DNA of 64,000 nt from Ketobacter sp. (lineage in GTDB: Bacteria > Pseudomonadota > Gammaproteobacteria > Pseudomonadales > Ketobacteraceae), in assembly GCF_003671495.1 (NCBI RefSeq), contig NZ_RCHN01000009.1, positions 155,342 through 219,341 on the forward strand, given 5' to 3'. Each line of letters begins with the position of its first letter. The stretch's first letter is position 1. The notes beneath the pieces are model-generated. The model was given only the letters and a program-made list of their open reading frames with translations. It ran no database searches and was not told the DNA's origin. Shown in pieces: positions 17,101 to 24,555 of the stretch. Made by a program: the position numbers and the translations under genes.

Positions 17101-19618
17101 CACCAATGTCTTGACCCTGTTCCCAGCGGTGTCATCCCACATTAACCTGTATGCTCTGCAGGATATTCAGGCCCGCTCCACCGCTGCGAATGTATTTGAA
17201 AGCCTGGAGATCTATTTGCCGGACTATTTGGCGCAGGATCTGCCGAATCGCGATAACCCGGTGAACGCATTGCGCAATCAGAATACCGTGGCCGGCATTC
17301 TGGTGCCCTATGGTATGAACTCGGACAACCTGCAATTCAATCACAGTGCCTCTCTGATTCAGCGGGACAACAGCGTGGCCAGTCACATCGTTGCGCTGCT
17401 GGGGGATGTGGGCAGCACCGACGAAGCCATCATGTTCCGCCTGCCCCATCAGGTGAATGCCTATGTCGGCGGCGACATGGTGAATGCCAGTTTCGTGTTG
17501 CAGCACAACAACGACAACGATCTCAGTACCCTTGTCGCCGACGGCAGTATCCGCTTCACGCTGGATAACCGGGGCAACAACCTGGAAACCACCGGCGGCA
17601 CCCAGGTGATTCAGGTGGGTGGTGCGGGTGATCTGCTGATTCAGGCCGGGGGGGATATTGAGCTGGGGGCATCCCGCGGCATCCTCTCCATCGGTAACGA
17701 AGAGAACCGCAACCTGTCCACCAGCGGTACCTCTGTTCATGTATATGCAGGTACCGGCAACACCATTTACTCCGATACCTATAACCAGGACGGCTACGAC
17801 ACCCTGGTGGGCGGCGCAGTGGACTCCAACCGTAACATTGCGCTGTTCAATCAGTTGCTGGGGTCCCAGAACCTGGAGAACGCCAGCTTCATCGATCTGG
17901 CGTACCGATTGCTGCGTTCCGGTGGCGACGATCTGGATGCCGGTTTGTATAAAACCTTCGCGGACGTGCTGAGCAGTGCCACCGGCAACCGCTATGGGGC
18001 GGGCCCGTCCCAAGCCAGCCTGAACGCCATGCTGCGGGATTATTCTGCACTGGAGACGTCGTTGCAGCAGCGGTTGGCGGTGAACTATGTGAAGCAGGTG
18101 GTCATGAAGAACCCCGACCAGTTGCTGGCCGGTGCCGGTGGCCTGTTCACGGTACCGGAAATCGGTGATGCCGGTTTGCAAACCGGGGCACAGCGCAGTG
18201 AAATGTTCCAGGCCTATTTCGATCAGGTGGGCAGTTTCATCGCGCTGGATTATCTGCAGGGTGCCAACCGGACTCCAGATTTTCTCGCCACCAATGGCAA
18301 CCTGAGCCTGGAGCAGATTGCTCAGCTGCCGGCCAGTGAGCAATTGCAGTTGGCGGTCAGTTCGTATCAGCAACTGGATCATGCCAGACAGTTGCTGGTG
18401 GCCGAGTCCATCATGCTGCAGCACAATGCCACATCGGCGGAAGAGGGGGCTGCCGCGGGCAGCGCGGTGGCGAATTTCGAACGTGGCTATGTGGCACAGC
18501 GCAGGTTCTTTGGTTCGGACTTCGACCTGGCTCTGCGCGGAATGACACTCAAGTCATCGTTGATCGGCATTGGGCAGAATCAACCGGGCACCCTGCGTCG
18601 GATGATCACGCTGTTGGAAGATTATCGAAGGGGCCTGCTGGATCGGGGAACCCTCGATCAGCAGCTCAACCGTATCAGTCAGTTGGATTTTTCCGGGCTG
18701 GACGATCAGCAGGTGAGTAATCTGCTGCTGGGTACCGAGCAGATTGAGGATTTCAATTTGGGTGGCCCAGGCTCCGCCACAGTGGCATCTCTGAATGCAT
18801 TGCTGCAGAGCTGGCAGCAGGACAGCGGAGTCAGTTTCGCCTATCCGGCCGCTGTGACCTCCGGCGGCAATATCGATATGCGCTTCTCCACCATTCAAAC
18901 CCGTTCCGGGGGTGACATCGCACTGTTCACCCCCGCCGGTAGCACCGATGTGGGGGTGTCACAATCCCTGGTGGATGCGTTGGGCTTCGATAAATCCAAT
19001 GGTGAGCTGGGCGTATTCTCCCTGGCCAAGGGCAACATCGGTGCGGTGGTGGCGGATGCCTTCAACGTCAACGAATCCCGGGTGATTCCCGCAGCCGGTG
19101 GTGACATCAACCTGTGGTCGGTATTTGGTGATATTGATGCCGGTCGCGGAGCGAAGACCGCGGTGGCGGCACCGGCCACTACGTTCGATGTGAACCGGGA
19201 AACCGGGGCCGTCACCTTTATTGTGCCACCTACGGTGGCCGGTAGTGGTATCCAGACCCGGGCCAGTCGCGCTTCCACCAGTAGCGAACTCAGCAACACC
19301 GAGCGTTACTTCACCATTGCCGAAGGGGTGGGGTCCATCGCCCTGGCAACGCCGTTGGGTATTGTGGATGCCGGCGAAGCGGGCATTCAATCCGCTGGTG
19401 ACCTGTTCCTGGGGGCGGCCAAGGTGAGTGGGGCGGACAACATCAGTGTGGGCGGGATCTCCACCGGTGTTCCCACCTCCACCAGCATCAGTTCTGACGT
19501 GGGTGGGCTTGGTTCGGCAGTGGATGCTGCCACCAATGCCATTCAGGAAAGTGCGGAAAAAGCGGCGGCGGCCCAGGCGGCACAAAGCACCGCCTTTGTG
19601 ACCATTGAGTTGCTCTGA
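8171..19618 (+). CDS. Giant TpsA filamentous-haemagglutinin protein (DUF3739-type end)
   Basis: A 3815-residue secreted or surface-held beta-helix protein exported through the adjacent TpsB. The signal peptide covers about 1-24. The TPS/haemagglutination domain (about 30-290) contains LNQNGIIFGEGAQVNVRG, equivalent to the NPNGI motif that TpsB recognises. Thousands of residues of G-, D-, S- and V-rich short strands follow. At about 3220-3555 there is a compositional switch to an alpha-helical, Q/L-rich stretch. The C-terminal region has GGDIALFTPAGSTDVGVSQ and GGDINLWSVFGDIDAGRGAKT, which I recognise as the DUF3739 pattern of this haemagglutinin subfamily. The protein ends in an A/Q-rich helix. 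I see no cysteine-rich anchor, toxin domain or immunity gene, so a structural or adhesive role fits better than contact-dependent inhibition. Confidence 0.9.
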   Translation: MLKRIIVIYLVTYLSWPMGTLYARTLPGTMHQSLVERHVNVLPPEVTALPEIANGDFVRAGQASLTQRDNTLVIDQETAKVLLEWATFDVGSESTVHFKQNPNDVAVNVIEDARPSRIFGKLIADGQIYLLNQNGIIFGEGAQVNVRGMIAAAAKLNGYEDVSSLSEDQKLKFLQNSLLDVIGEGKSLLVVDDEAIRAMGEENLPRIVVEAGASIHSEDAPVVLAGPEVENYGDILATNSQVVLAGSRKDFYLAVSDQDYDLRGYLVEVNSGSGEERGKVTNAGSIVSTLGNVTLVASDIIQAGEIKATTAVDVNGSIYIMARDQAQEVGDFQTLARNSAYWSAANFDVAREQSSLKQDGISSSTGLTLDPPADQQTNQRPSYGKAFIGREGGSVTFAPGSVTEVAIQNLDHTKVEPLLQKHNLDPVAFFKQSEAKQIAQLKSLEKNAGREFVTAKNVKYATNQSVQRDSRIHVAGKTIDVQSDSVIRAKGAKITEISGTGEWVNSGSLITLVAKEDPMPGNNVREVDSEASITLGENALIDASGTEDAVLGAERNVVTMFVTSSEVKDNPSQKGGELLRKTVAVDIRKGTELFDWTPALDTVQKTASERSAGGGRVVISSTGAVDLKAGATVDVSGGKVTYQAGLVETSKVIANGRLLDIGEAPANATIDDVIDLQRDSATDAKWGDRDSHNAGTILMSSQNYFPTYEEGHDAGSIHIVANQQTFAADVNLKAQDYMGLYQKNDFGAKGGSVHIDLAALGGTQNVYIQDGLELLEDDLEALYLNTDTITGSGAETFKVSGSRVLTMQDDAKLELGRQQGLNLVANNIQVQGDIRSLGGDVTLDAADWVDVYGTIDVSGNWVNRKLDPLALSSVASVLDAGDIEINAGESLVIHDAALLRANAGARLDARGKLAVGEAGAVAMALTDDGRPGAGNSPERPAFALLGQVEALDNQEGGSLSLMASDLSIGGEQATRILDSGGADPQTVVIGNDWFAQARVGHFEFIAKEGDITVAGDANIQLQQRGVRTNMTTASTANSDSLFAALEEYDVPDYEARGGSLTLQAGKTDPVSGKGSIVVEQGARIQGLYESELSLMADESILFDGQLTMKGGAFNATLDQYDESDLPTLRNSIYIGNNAVVDLSAAQVSQPGARANVTSDIVEAGSMTLASNLGYVLVDQDATFKLQGGVFKGHEDIQGQTVALSRSVAAGDFRLKADGGFVMAADVDFGAAGAGYRGGRLEFDLSSGRGYSSAERPLLHSIVLGADQSAETAGAFTLMDGVTLDSFLNNGAELADLGNQTRNLGFIASANLDQGHVRSTTLNTDRYIISNNINRSAQGNVRLVNDVNIKTAESLILDTAALDLGDHRLGLESAYVQLGDSDNRSLTADPALAPVSQAGNGLGELSVKADLVDVHGDFILSGDGHTRLTAERGVRLRSVLLNSASIDTLDGLFDESLLHTNGVLDIAAPVIWTESYANGTLHSDSVINLSHYGKNGDSILSVGSRLNIVGDAVKVDTKVAASFGEVAVEATGNPGAETAAHADYELQSGDLVLGEHALLAVASSENVPMGRIKAGGVEWELLFNYQNPTEINTAETSPISKVINLKGNRVLADAGSTLDVSAGGSVYGREFEAGLEGSSDILADVHYSDLFAIVPTMNSGYASYDPLEFRGSGLSQEWGTQFQISGSSQIADGTYTVLPASYALVPGAYLVRPDGNKLVQQGYASVNRNGIEAVSGRLVQNGGVGQTLWSSFLVEPDSAVLNYGTYNFTQLDDFFAGVDLAPGRRAGENGGVGIDVTQQLDLKATVRGARDSAVATYVDITSPGDIVVSDNLAGDVLDGVLQLSATLFEDIGAGSVLLGANRTWENGQWTIDAQRNLSNSVRIEDSVSGQEILLVANDSVQVEQGAEVNATGAAAYRGNQWDVSQAGVALLASNSSASRLSLDQLENMSGTLLMGADSRVQTTGSLGVAHSGNGVLADSLNAGAGRLQVFANQLTVGDSQTAEVNLDAGILDSSRDLELYSGGGLVFTHDVNLELASLLLSSNSVDVAAGRQVALRAEQQVTLQSGPGSAAMTPVVADASLLISASLINLMGANPDNDGAAPTAVESRTIRLNAEQVTLQGHERVDMMGNLNLQAGSAAGGLHIDTPLLGSSVAGSKLNLSSPGALTLLNSSGAEVTTEQRQAMAPGHTLALQGRSVTLDTTLANRSGYTEFTATEGDLEFGAGARIDASAYQQTFLGEQVSGPAGIISLLANQDIRIADAGAFDFGNTGQNADGGMIEWIAGNQLDLGAVDNLRLGDGGVDLRIQADHFAQSSGGNVGGAGEMDAIAALNQAGANGDLDVMLTGAGQNLQLVAGAHDLTAQSVNLAAARGELHLDAALVATDARLQSGLFGQNGVFVGDNASLEVRTTDDSGQAFKLHSGTGPVQVNADARMALATGLELVTAVQNAAATQVAVSGNDQIGGNGITLYGVSEFSRSTVSSLDQEIQSSLDAIAGLSTEDFVSVQAGAAAVAVDLRPQMDIHSDADLAIGQAGQVLDLAAFRTDDGGTGRVSFRATGDITVQGGVSDGVRGLVASLSPAGIRFSYADSLNQAGAIPVLAVEDSSSLQLTAGAVAGSALDRAQRLSAADITLRTGSFLRTGTGNINLQASGDFIQEGTAYVATLGRGLGLDEQGLPAWGDRPYLDGITPGSAPSLWLLYGKYGGMGVDGGDIEFDIAGDVIGNSANVTTADYMIRYNTRDDASVLGIDYGGITTWYAALGDIGSGINAIGGGNIRGTVGGAIEQGGFATPSQGVWYGDAANNGGESLREIAGGSIEVSARDGIHGGYYHVDNGALDVVSRGDVSDSLIIASDASVAVTAVRDLNFSGMVNTFMVPGDLSLYAQPFVPPEAIDSLSSFYFDGYDSTSLHLTSVAGDVNLQADMDAGGAFSQHFSRFANRYAQLQPAYYVLPSEVTAAALSGSINIDERDIPLASGSLTLSTNVLTLFPAVSSHINLYALQDIQARSTAANVFESLEIYLPDYLAQDLPNRDNPVNALRNQNTVAGILVPYGMNSDNLQFNHSASLIQRDNSVASHIVALLGDVGSTDEAIMFRLPHQVNAYVGGDMVNASFVLQHNNDNDLSTLVADGSIRFTLDNRGNNLETTGGTQVIQVGGAGDLLIQAGGDIELGASRGILSIGNEENRNLSTSGTSVHVYAGTGNTIYSDTYNQDGYDTLVGGAVDSNRNIALFNQLLGSQNLENASFIDLAYRLLRSGGDDLDAGLYKTFADVLSSATGNRYGAGPSQASLNAMLRDYSALETSLQQRLAVNYVKQVVMKNPDQLLAGAGGLFTVPEIGDAGLQTGAQRSEMFQAYFDQVGSFIALDYLQGANRTPDFLATNGNLSLEQIAQLPASEQLQLAVSSYQQLDHARQLLVAESIMLQHNATSAEEGAAAGSAVANFERGYVAQRRFFGSDFDLALRGMTLKSSLIGIGQNQPGTLRRMITLLEDYRRGLLDRGTLDQQLNRISQLDFSGLDDQQVSNLLLGTEQIEDFNLGGPGSATVASLNALLQSWQQDSGVSFAYPAAVTSGGNIDMRFSTIQTRSGGDIALFTPAGSTDVGVSQSLVDALGFDKSNGELGVFSLAKGNIGAVVADAFNVNESRVIPAAGGDINLWSVFGDIDAGRGAKTAVAAPATTFDVNRETGAVTFIVPPTVAGSGIQTRASRASTSSELSNTERYFTIAEGVGSIALATPLGIVDAGEAGIQSAGDLFLGAAKVSGADNISVGGISTGVPTSTSISSDVGGLGSAVDAATNAIQESAEKAAAAQAAQSTAFVTIELL

Positions 19619-19683
19619 TCATCGGGGCAGCTCAATTCTGTTTGATCAGTCAATTTTGTTCAATTAATCAACTTTAGCGGAAA

Positions 19684-19707
19684 CCCTGTAACCATTTTGT
19701 TACAGGG
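19684..19707 (+). promoter_or_regulatory. Perfect 9-bp hairpin between tpsA and the ExbB-fusion gene
   Basis: CCCTGTAAC (19684-19692) and GTTACAGGG (19699-19707) flank a CATTTT loop. No T-run follows, so it is a poor intrinsic terminator. It could stabilise the downstream transcript after processing, partly terminate, or be an operator. The 127-bp gap otherwise holds AT-rich repeats of TCAATT/ATCAA and no gene. Confidence 0.55.
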
Positions 19708-19745
19708 CGCTGGTTAAATGAGGCGCTCGCAAATTCGGGGGATTT

Positions 19746-21623
19746 ATGCGCTCAGTCGTTCTGATGTTTTTGTTGTTTATGTTGCCTGGAATGGCGTCCG
19801 CCTGGTGGAATGAGGAGTGGCCTTACCGGGTGGGCTTCACTGTGGACAGCGCCACATTGTCGGATACCGGTGTGGGGTCTGAGGTTGAGGCGGCGGCGCT
19901 TCCCGGCGATGGCGTGCCTGTATTGATTAGGCTGCATTCCGCCAATTTCGGAGATTTCTTTCTGGTGAAAGAAGACCTGTCGGATCTGCGCTTTGTTGCC
20001 CAGGATGACAAAACACCCTTGAAATTCCATGTGGAATCCTTTGACTTGCTGAACCAGTTGGCGTTCATCTGGGTGAAAATGCCTGTGCCCCAGGGCGCCG
20101 CAGCCACGCCACAAAAAATCTGGATGTATTACGGTAATACCCAGGCAGTAGCCGGGCAGGACGCCGCCGGTACTTACGGGGTCAACAAGGTAGGGGTCTA
20201 CCATTTTAATCCGCTGAACCCGGCGCCGGTGGATATGTCCGCCTACCAGAATTCGGCGGTGACCGGTGATGCCCTGGTGGTGCCCGCATCATTGATAGCG
20301 GGTGGTTTGTCGTTGTCCGGCAGCGGCGCGCTAACCATCGGCCAGTCCGCCACCCTGGCCATTGATTCTGCCCAGGGCCACAGCTGGTCCCTCTGGATCA
20401 AACCCACCGGGGATCTTGCTGCGGGTAAGCGTGCTGTCATTGTCAGTCAGTCCGATGGCAATAATACCCTGGAGCTTGCCTTAAATGGTGCGTTGCCGGA
20501 AGTGACGGTCATTCGTGCCGGCACCGTCGCCACCCTGAATTCTTCACTGCCTGTGAGTGCGGATCGTTGGCAGCATCTCAGCCTGGTGATGTCTGCCACC
20601 AGTATCAGCCTGTACCTGGATGGGGAGACGGCTGCAAGCCAACCCCTGACCGCACCGTTCACCCTGGGCGGACCGCTGTTGCTCGGTGCCAAAGCCGACA
20701 ACAGCCAGGGCCTGGTGGCCGAGCTGGATGAGCTACAGATTGATCGCACCGCGTTATCCCAGTCGTTGCTGCGCTTTGCCGCCAAATCACAGGGTGTGAT
20801 GAGCACCCTGGTCGCGGCCAGCAAAGCCGAACAGCTGGGCAATGCGGCTGGCACCTCTTACTTCATGACCATTTTCCAAAGCACCGGCGACGAAGGCTGG
20901 GTGGTGATCTTCCTGTTGATGGTGATGGCGGTGATCAGTTGGGGCGTCATGTTCCTCAAAGCCCTGTTCATCAGCCGGGCCAAGAAAGACAACGAAGCAT
21001 TCCTGCAACAGTATCGGCAACTGGATAATCGCCATTTCGATTCCCTGGATGTGGTGGACGATGATTCTGCGGATGTGGCCAATGAGTCCCAGGTGTTGTC
21101 GTTGTTCGGCAAGCACGATCACTTCCAATCTTCGCCGCTCTATCACATTTACCACAAAGCACTATCGGAAGTGCGTAACCGGGTGGCGAGAAGTCGTGAA
21201 CAACGGGTGGCCCTGAGTGCGGACGTCAATGCCGACGCCAATCTGTATCTGGCAGAGAGCGCAGTGAACTCCATCCGCTCCGGGCTGGAAGCCTATGTGG
21301 TGCGGGAAATACAAGCGTTGAACCGTAATATGGTGTTGCTCACCATCGCCGTATCCGGTGGACCTTTCCTGGGGCTGCTGGGGACTGTGCTGGGGGTCAT
21401 GATTACGTTTGCTGCCATCGCTGCCAGCGGTGACGTGAACATTGCGGCCATTGCTCCGGGGGTGGCGGCGGCGTTGCTGACCACGGTGGCGGGTCTGGTG
21501 GTGGCGATACCGGCCCTGTTTGGCTACAACTGGCTGGCCACCCGCATCAAGGACATGGTGGCGGATATGCACATGTTCACCGATGAGCTGGTGACCCGGC
21601 TGGCGGAAAAATACAGCGAGTGA
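19746..21623 (+). CDS. DUF2341-LamG-MotA/TolQ/ExbB proton-channel fusion
   Basis: A 625-residue inner-membrane protein in three parts. A signal peptide (1-19) leads into a DUF2341 domain (about 55-150; WYNEEW-like start, FIWVKMPVP, KIWMYYGN). A LamG/concanavalin-like domain follows (about 165-345; HSWSLWIKPTG, WQHLSLVMSATSISLYLDGE). After a transmembrane helix (about 375-398) comes a charged cytoplasmic linker and an ExbB/TolQ domain (about 500-610) with GPFLGLLGTVLGVMITFAAIA and a second channel helix. The two extracytoplasmic domains would face the periplasm. ExbD and TonB-like genes follow with gaps of only 4 and 21 bp. Ordinary ExbB proteins are about 240 residues with no such N-terminus. 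Confidence 0.88.
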   Translation: MRSVVLMFLLFMLPGMASAWWNEEWPYRVGFTVDSATLSDTGVGSEVEAAALPGDGVPVLIRLHSANFGDFFLVKEDLSDLRFVAQDDKTPLKFHVESFDLLNQLAFIWVKMPVPQGAAATPQKIWMYYGNTQAVAGQDAAGTYGVNKVGVYHFNPLNPAPVDMSAYQNSAVTGDALVVPASLIAGGLSLSGSGALTIGQSATLAIDSAQGHSWSLWIKPTGDLAAGKRAVIVSQSDGNNTLELALNGALPEVTVIRAGTVATLNSSLPVSADRWQHLSLVMSATSISLYLDGETAASQPLTAPFTLGGPLLLGAKADNSQGLVAELDELQIDRTALSQSLLRFAAKSQGVMSTLVAASKAEQLGNAAGTSYFMTIFQSTGDEGWVVIFLLMVMAVISWGVMFLKALFISRAKKDNEAFLQQYRQLDNRHFDSLDVVDDDSADVANESQVLSLFGKHDHFQSSPLYHIYHKALSEVRNRVARSREQRVALSADVNADANLYLAESAVNSIRSGLEAYVVREIQALNRNMVLLTIAVSGGPFLGLLGTVLGVMITFAAIAASGDVNIAAIAPGVAAALLTTVAGLVVAIPALFGYNWLATRIKDMVADMHMFTDELVTRLAEKYSE

Positions 21624-21627
21624 CGCC

Positions 21628-22032
21628 ATGAAATATCTTGATGACAGTAAGATTTATGATGAAGTCAACGTCACGCCGATGTTGGACCTGTCCTACGTGC
21701 TGCTGGTGATTTTTATCATTCTGACCACCGCTACCGTGCAGGGCATTAAAGTCAATCTGCCCAAAGCCAGTGCGGCGCCCAGTCTTGCGGAATCCAAAAC
21801 CAAGGCCATCACCATCACTGAGGACGGAACCATTTATCTGGATACCTATCCGGTCAGTATGGGAGAACTGGAATCCCTGCTGCGTCAGTACAAAGCGGTG
21901 ACACCGGATCTGCCGGTGATCATCAAGGCGGATGCCATGATCCAGTACCAGAAGGTGGTGGATGTTCTGGACCTGATGGGAAGGTTGGAAATTTACCAGC
22001 TGGGCCTGGTCACGAAAAAGGTCGTCAAATGA
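21628..22032 (+). CDS. exbD: ExbD/TolR-family proton-channel subunit
   Basis: A 134-residue single-pass inner-membrane protein pairing with the ExbB fusion. Its helix (about 18-38) begins NVTPMLDLSYVLLVIFII, and Asp20 corresponds to the essential proton-relay aspartate of ExbD. The periplasmic domain (about 45-130) has the ExbD pattern: a short AITITEDGTIYLD strand pair and VIIKADAMIQYQKVVDVLDL. It starts 4 bp after the upstream stop, so it is coupled. Length is typical. Confidence 0.93.
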   Translation: MKYLDDSKIYDEVNVTPMLDLSYVLLVIFIILTTATVQGIKVNLPKASAAPSLAESKTKAITITEDGTIYLDTYPVSMGELESLLRQYKAVTPDLPVIIKADAMIQYQKVVDVLDLMGRLEIYQLGLVTKKVVK

Positions 22033-22053
22033 CGAGTCGACGACTTTAGTCCG

Positions 22054-22692
22054 ATGAATAAGCGCGTTGTTAAATACGTTCCCGTGTTGATCGGGCTGGT
22101 GCTGGTGTTGCTGTTGGTGGCCATTGGCTATCACTTTGTGTCCGGGCTGAAAGGCCCCGGCGAACAGAAAAAAGTGGTGCAACAGATCACCGTCATCAAA
22201 CCGCCACCGCCGCCTCCTGAACCGCCACCACCACCGGAAGAAGAACCGGAACCGGTGGAAGAGGAGCTGGAGGAGGAGATTCCGGATGATCCGGAGCCGT
22301 TGCCGGACCAGCCGTCGGATCAACCCGCCGGTGAGAACCTGGGGCTGGACGCAGACGGCGTGGCCGGAGGCGATTCCTTCGGCCTGGCGGCCCGTAAAGG
22401 GGGCCGGGGACTGTTGAGCGGCGGCGGTTTTGGTGCCTATCTCAAATCAGAACTCAATAAAGCCGTTACCGCAGACGAAGAGCTCAAATATCTGGATTAC
22501 GTTGCCGTGGTGAGCCTGGATCTGGCGGAGGATGGCCGCTTCAAAACCGTGGATGTGAAGTTGGAGCGTGGCTCGGAGCGGGCCAAATCAGTGTTGCTCA
22601 GCCTGTTCCAAAAAATGGGTGGGCTGGGGCGCCCGGTACCACTGGAAGAACGGGACAAAATGTTCAAGCTAAGAATCAGCTCAGAGCTGTAA
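22054..22692 (+). CDS. TonB-like periplasm-spanning protein
   Basis: A 212-residue protein with the TonB layout. An N-terminal uncleaved helix (about 8-30, VPVLIGLVLVLLLVAIGYHF) is followed by a proline/glutamate spacer (about 50-95) with runs of PPPPPP and EEEPEPVEEE. The C-terminal domain (about 130-212; YLKSELNKAVTADEELKYLDY, LDLAEDGRFKTVDV) resembles TonB_2. The usual SYP-type segment is not evident, so its partner may not be a standard TonB-dependent receptor, and none is encoded nearby. Gene order ExbB-ExbD-TonB supports a dedicated energy-transducing complex for the neighbouring outer-membrane proteins. Confidence 0.82.
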   Translation: MNKRVVKYVPVLIGLVLVLLLVAIGYHFVSGLKGPGEQKKVVQQITVIKPPPPPPEPPPPPEEEPEPVEEELEEEIPDDPEPLPDQPSDQPAGENLGLDADGVAGGDSFGLAARKGGRGLLSGGGFGAYLKSELNKAVTADEELKYLDYVAVVSLDLAEDGRFKTVDVKLERGSERAKSVLLSLFQKMGGLGRPVPLEERDKMFKLRISSEL

Positions 22693-22707
22693 TGTAAAGA
22701 GATCATC

Positions 22708-24519
22708 ATGAGCCAGTTACGAAGTTTCAAAAGACAGTCTAAATTTTCCCGTTTACTGCCGCTGTTGGGGGTGGTGGGGTTGCTGCAGGGCGCTACGCTC
22801 ACAGCCGGTGAACTCACCGAAACCGATTTGCTCAATATGCTGTTGGACAATGACATCATTACCCGGGAACAGGCCCAGCAGCTGGTGGATAAGGTACATC
22901 AACGACGGGGTGCACCGCCGACTGCAAAGACCGGGATGGCCGGGATGGAAAGTCGGATCAAAGCAGCGGACATTATGGATATGTTGCGGGATGAAGGCCT
23001 GATCAGCGAGCAGAGTTACCAGCAGATGCAGGAGCGCTTGCGTCAGCGTGAGACCGCCATCAAGGCCGGTAAGGGTGACGACGCAGCCGCCGGTGATGTG
23101 CGGGTGCCTTACCTGCCGGACTACATCCGTGAGGATATGGAGCAGAGTATCCGCCAGCGGGTGGAAGTGGATGTAGTGGAGAAGGTGAAGGACGAGGCGG
23201 TTCGCACAGCCCGCGTCTACGGTTGGGGCATCAAGGAAGCGCCATCCTGGGTACACAAAGTCAAAATTTCCGGAGACGGTCGTCTGCGCTACCAGGCGGA
23301 TATGTTCCCCGACGACAATGCCATGTACGGCTACCCGGATTACGTGGCCATCAATGAAAGTGGTGAAGAAGTCTATGACAACGTCAATGACAACCGCTAC
23401 CGCTTTCTCACCCGTTTCCGCCTGATGGTGAAGGCCCAGGCGACGGATCGCATCGAACTGGGTATGCGCATCACCACCGGCAACGAAGGCAACCCTGTTT
23501 CCTCCAACCAGACCCTGGGGGACTTTTCCTCCAAGTGGGATGCCAATTTTGATCTGGGGTATCTGAAATACACTTCCCTTGAAGAGGAAGTGGAGCTGTT
23601 GGGCGGGCGTTTCAAAAATCCGTTCCTGCATACGGATCTCGTCTACGACAGTGACATGACCTTTGAGGGTATCAGCGGAAGTTATTACTTCCTGCGGGAA
23701 AGTTCGCCTTTCAGTGATGAAAACAGTTGGGACCCGTTCGTGACCATCGGTGCCTTCCCCCTGCAGGAGATTCACTCTTCCATCGCGAACCTGAGTGAAG
23801 ATGCTGCCAAGCTGGTTTCGGAAACCAATGATCGGGATAAATACTTGTATGCAATCCAGTTGGGTACCCACTATGAGTTTTTGAACACCAGCAAACTCTC
23901 GATGGCGTTGAGTTATTACCACTACGATCAGATTGAAGGCAAACGAAACCCATATGAAGGTACCGACGCCACCTATGAAACGGCCTCGCCGTACTACCAG
24001 GTGGGGAACTCGGTATTCAACATCAATCACCCTAACGATGACCCACAGATCGGGTTGGCGGCCAGCTACAAGCTGGTCAACGCTACGGTGAAGTACACGA
24101 TGGCGGATTTCTTTCCCACCTATGTGTTCCTGCAAGCGGACTATGTGAAGAATATCGCCTTTGATCAGGAGGAGGTCTCAGCCTTGGTGGGGCGTGAAGT
24201 GCCAGACCGGGATACCGGGTATCAGTTCGGCATTGCGGCGGGAACGGCTACCCTGAGTTACATCCGTGATTGGCGCGTTTCTTTCACCTATCGACACCTG
24301 GAAGGGGATGCTGTATTGGACGCCTTTGCCGATTCCGATTTTTTGTTAGGGGGGACGGATGCGGAAGGCTACATACTGGAAGCCAACTATCTGCTCTATG
24401 ACAACCTGGTGAGTTCCCTGAAATGGATCAGTGCCGATTCCATTGATACGGACCCCGATGATCAGCTTTATAACATCAGCGTGGATACCCTGCAGCTGAG
24501 TCTGCAGGCGTCGTTCTGA
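22708..24519 (+). CDS. Putative porin (Porin_5 family) with N-terminal helical repeats
   Basis: A 603-residue outer-membrane beta-barrel protein. After a signal peptide (about 1-33) come two short homologous helical units, LLNMLLDNDIITREQAQQL (about 41-59) and a second one containing IMDMLRDEGLISEQSYQQM, as seen in Porin_5 proteins. A charged helix (about 145-175) then leads to a beta-barrel (about 185-603) with strands such as YRFLTRFRLMVKAQATD and NISVDTLQLSLQASF and a terminal phenylalanine typical of BAM substrates. It lies 15 bp after the TonB-like gene. It is the only outer-membrane barrel besides TpsB in this cluster, so it is a plausible TonB partner, although it lacks a plug domain. 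Confidence 0.82.
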   Translation: MSQLRSFKRQSKFSRLLPLLGVVGLLQGATLTAGELTETDLLNMLLDNDIITREQAQQLVDKVHQRRGAPPTAKTGMAGMESRIKAADIMDMLRDEGLISEQSYQQMQERLRQRETAIKAGKGDDAAAGDVRVPYLPDYIREDMEQSIRQRVEVDVVEKVKDEAVRTARVYGWGIKEAPSWVHKVKISGDGRLRYQADMFPDDNAMYGYPDYVAINESGEEVYDNVNDNRYRFLTRFRLMVKAQATDRIELGMRITTGNEGNPVSSNQTLGDFSSKWDANFDLGYLKYTSLEEEVELLGGRFKNPFLHTDLVYDSDMTFEGISGSYYFLRESSPFSDENSWDPFVTIGAFPLQEIHSSIANLSEDAAKLVSETNDRDKYLYAIQLGTHYEFLNTSKLSMALSYYHYDQIEGKRNPYEGTDATYETASPYYQVGNSVFNINHPNDDPQIGLAASYKLVNATVKYTMADFFPTYVFLQADYVKNIAFDQEEVSALVGREVPDRDTGYQFGIAAGTATLSYIRDWRVSFTYRHLEGDAVLDAFADSDFLLGGTDAEGYILEANYLLYDNLVSSLKWISADSIDTDPDDQLYNISVDTLQLSLQASF

Positions 24520-24555
24520 TTGAGTAACGTTGCTTAAGACGAGTGAGAGTGTGTT

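Noticed and set aside
8171..19618. Contact-dependent inhibition (CdiA) interpretation of the giant protein
   Set aside because: No VENN/pretoxin motif or C-terminal nuclease domain was seen, and no small immunity gene follows. The end matches the DUF3739 type instead.
22054..22692. TonB-like gene as evidence for iron or vitamin uptake
   Set aside because: No TonB-dependent receptor, siderophore or binding-protein transporter is encoded nearby, and the gene is embedded in the TPS cluster.
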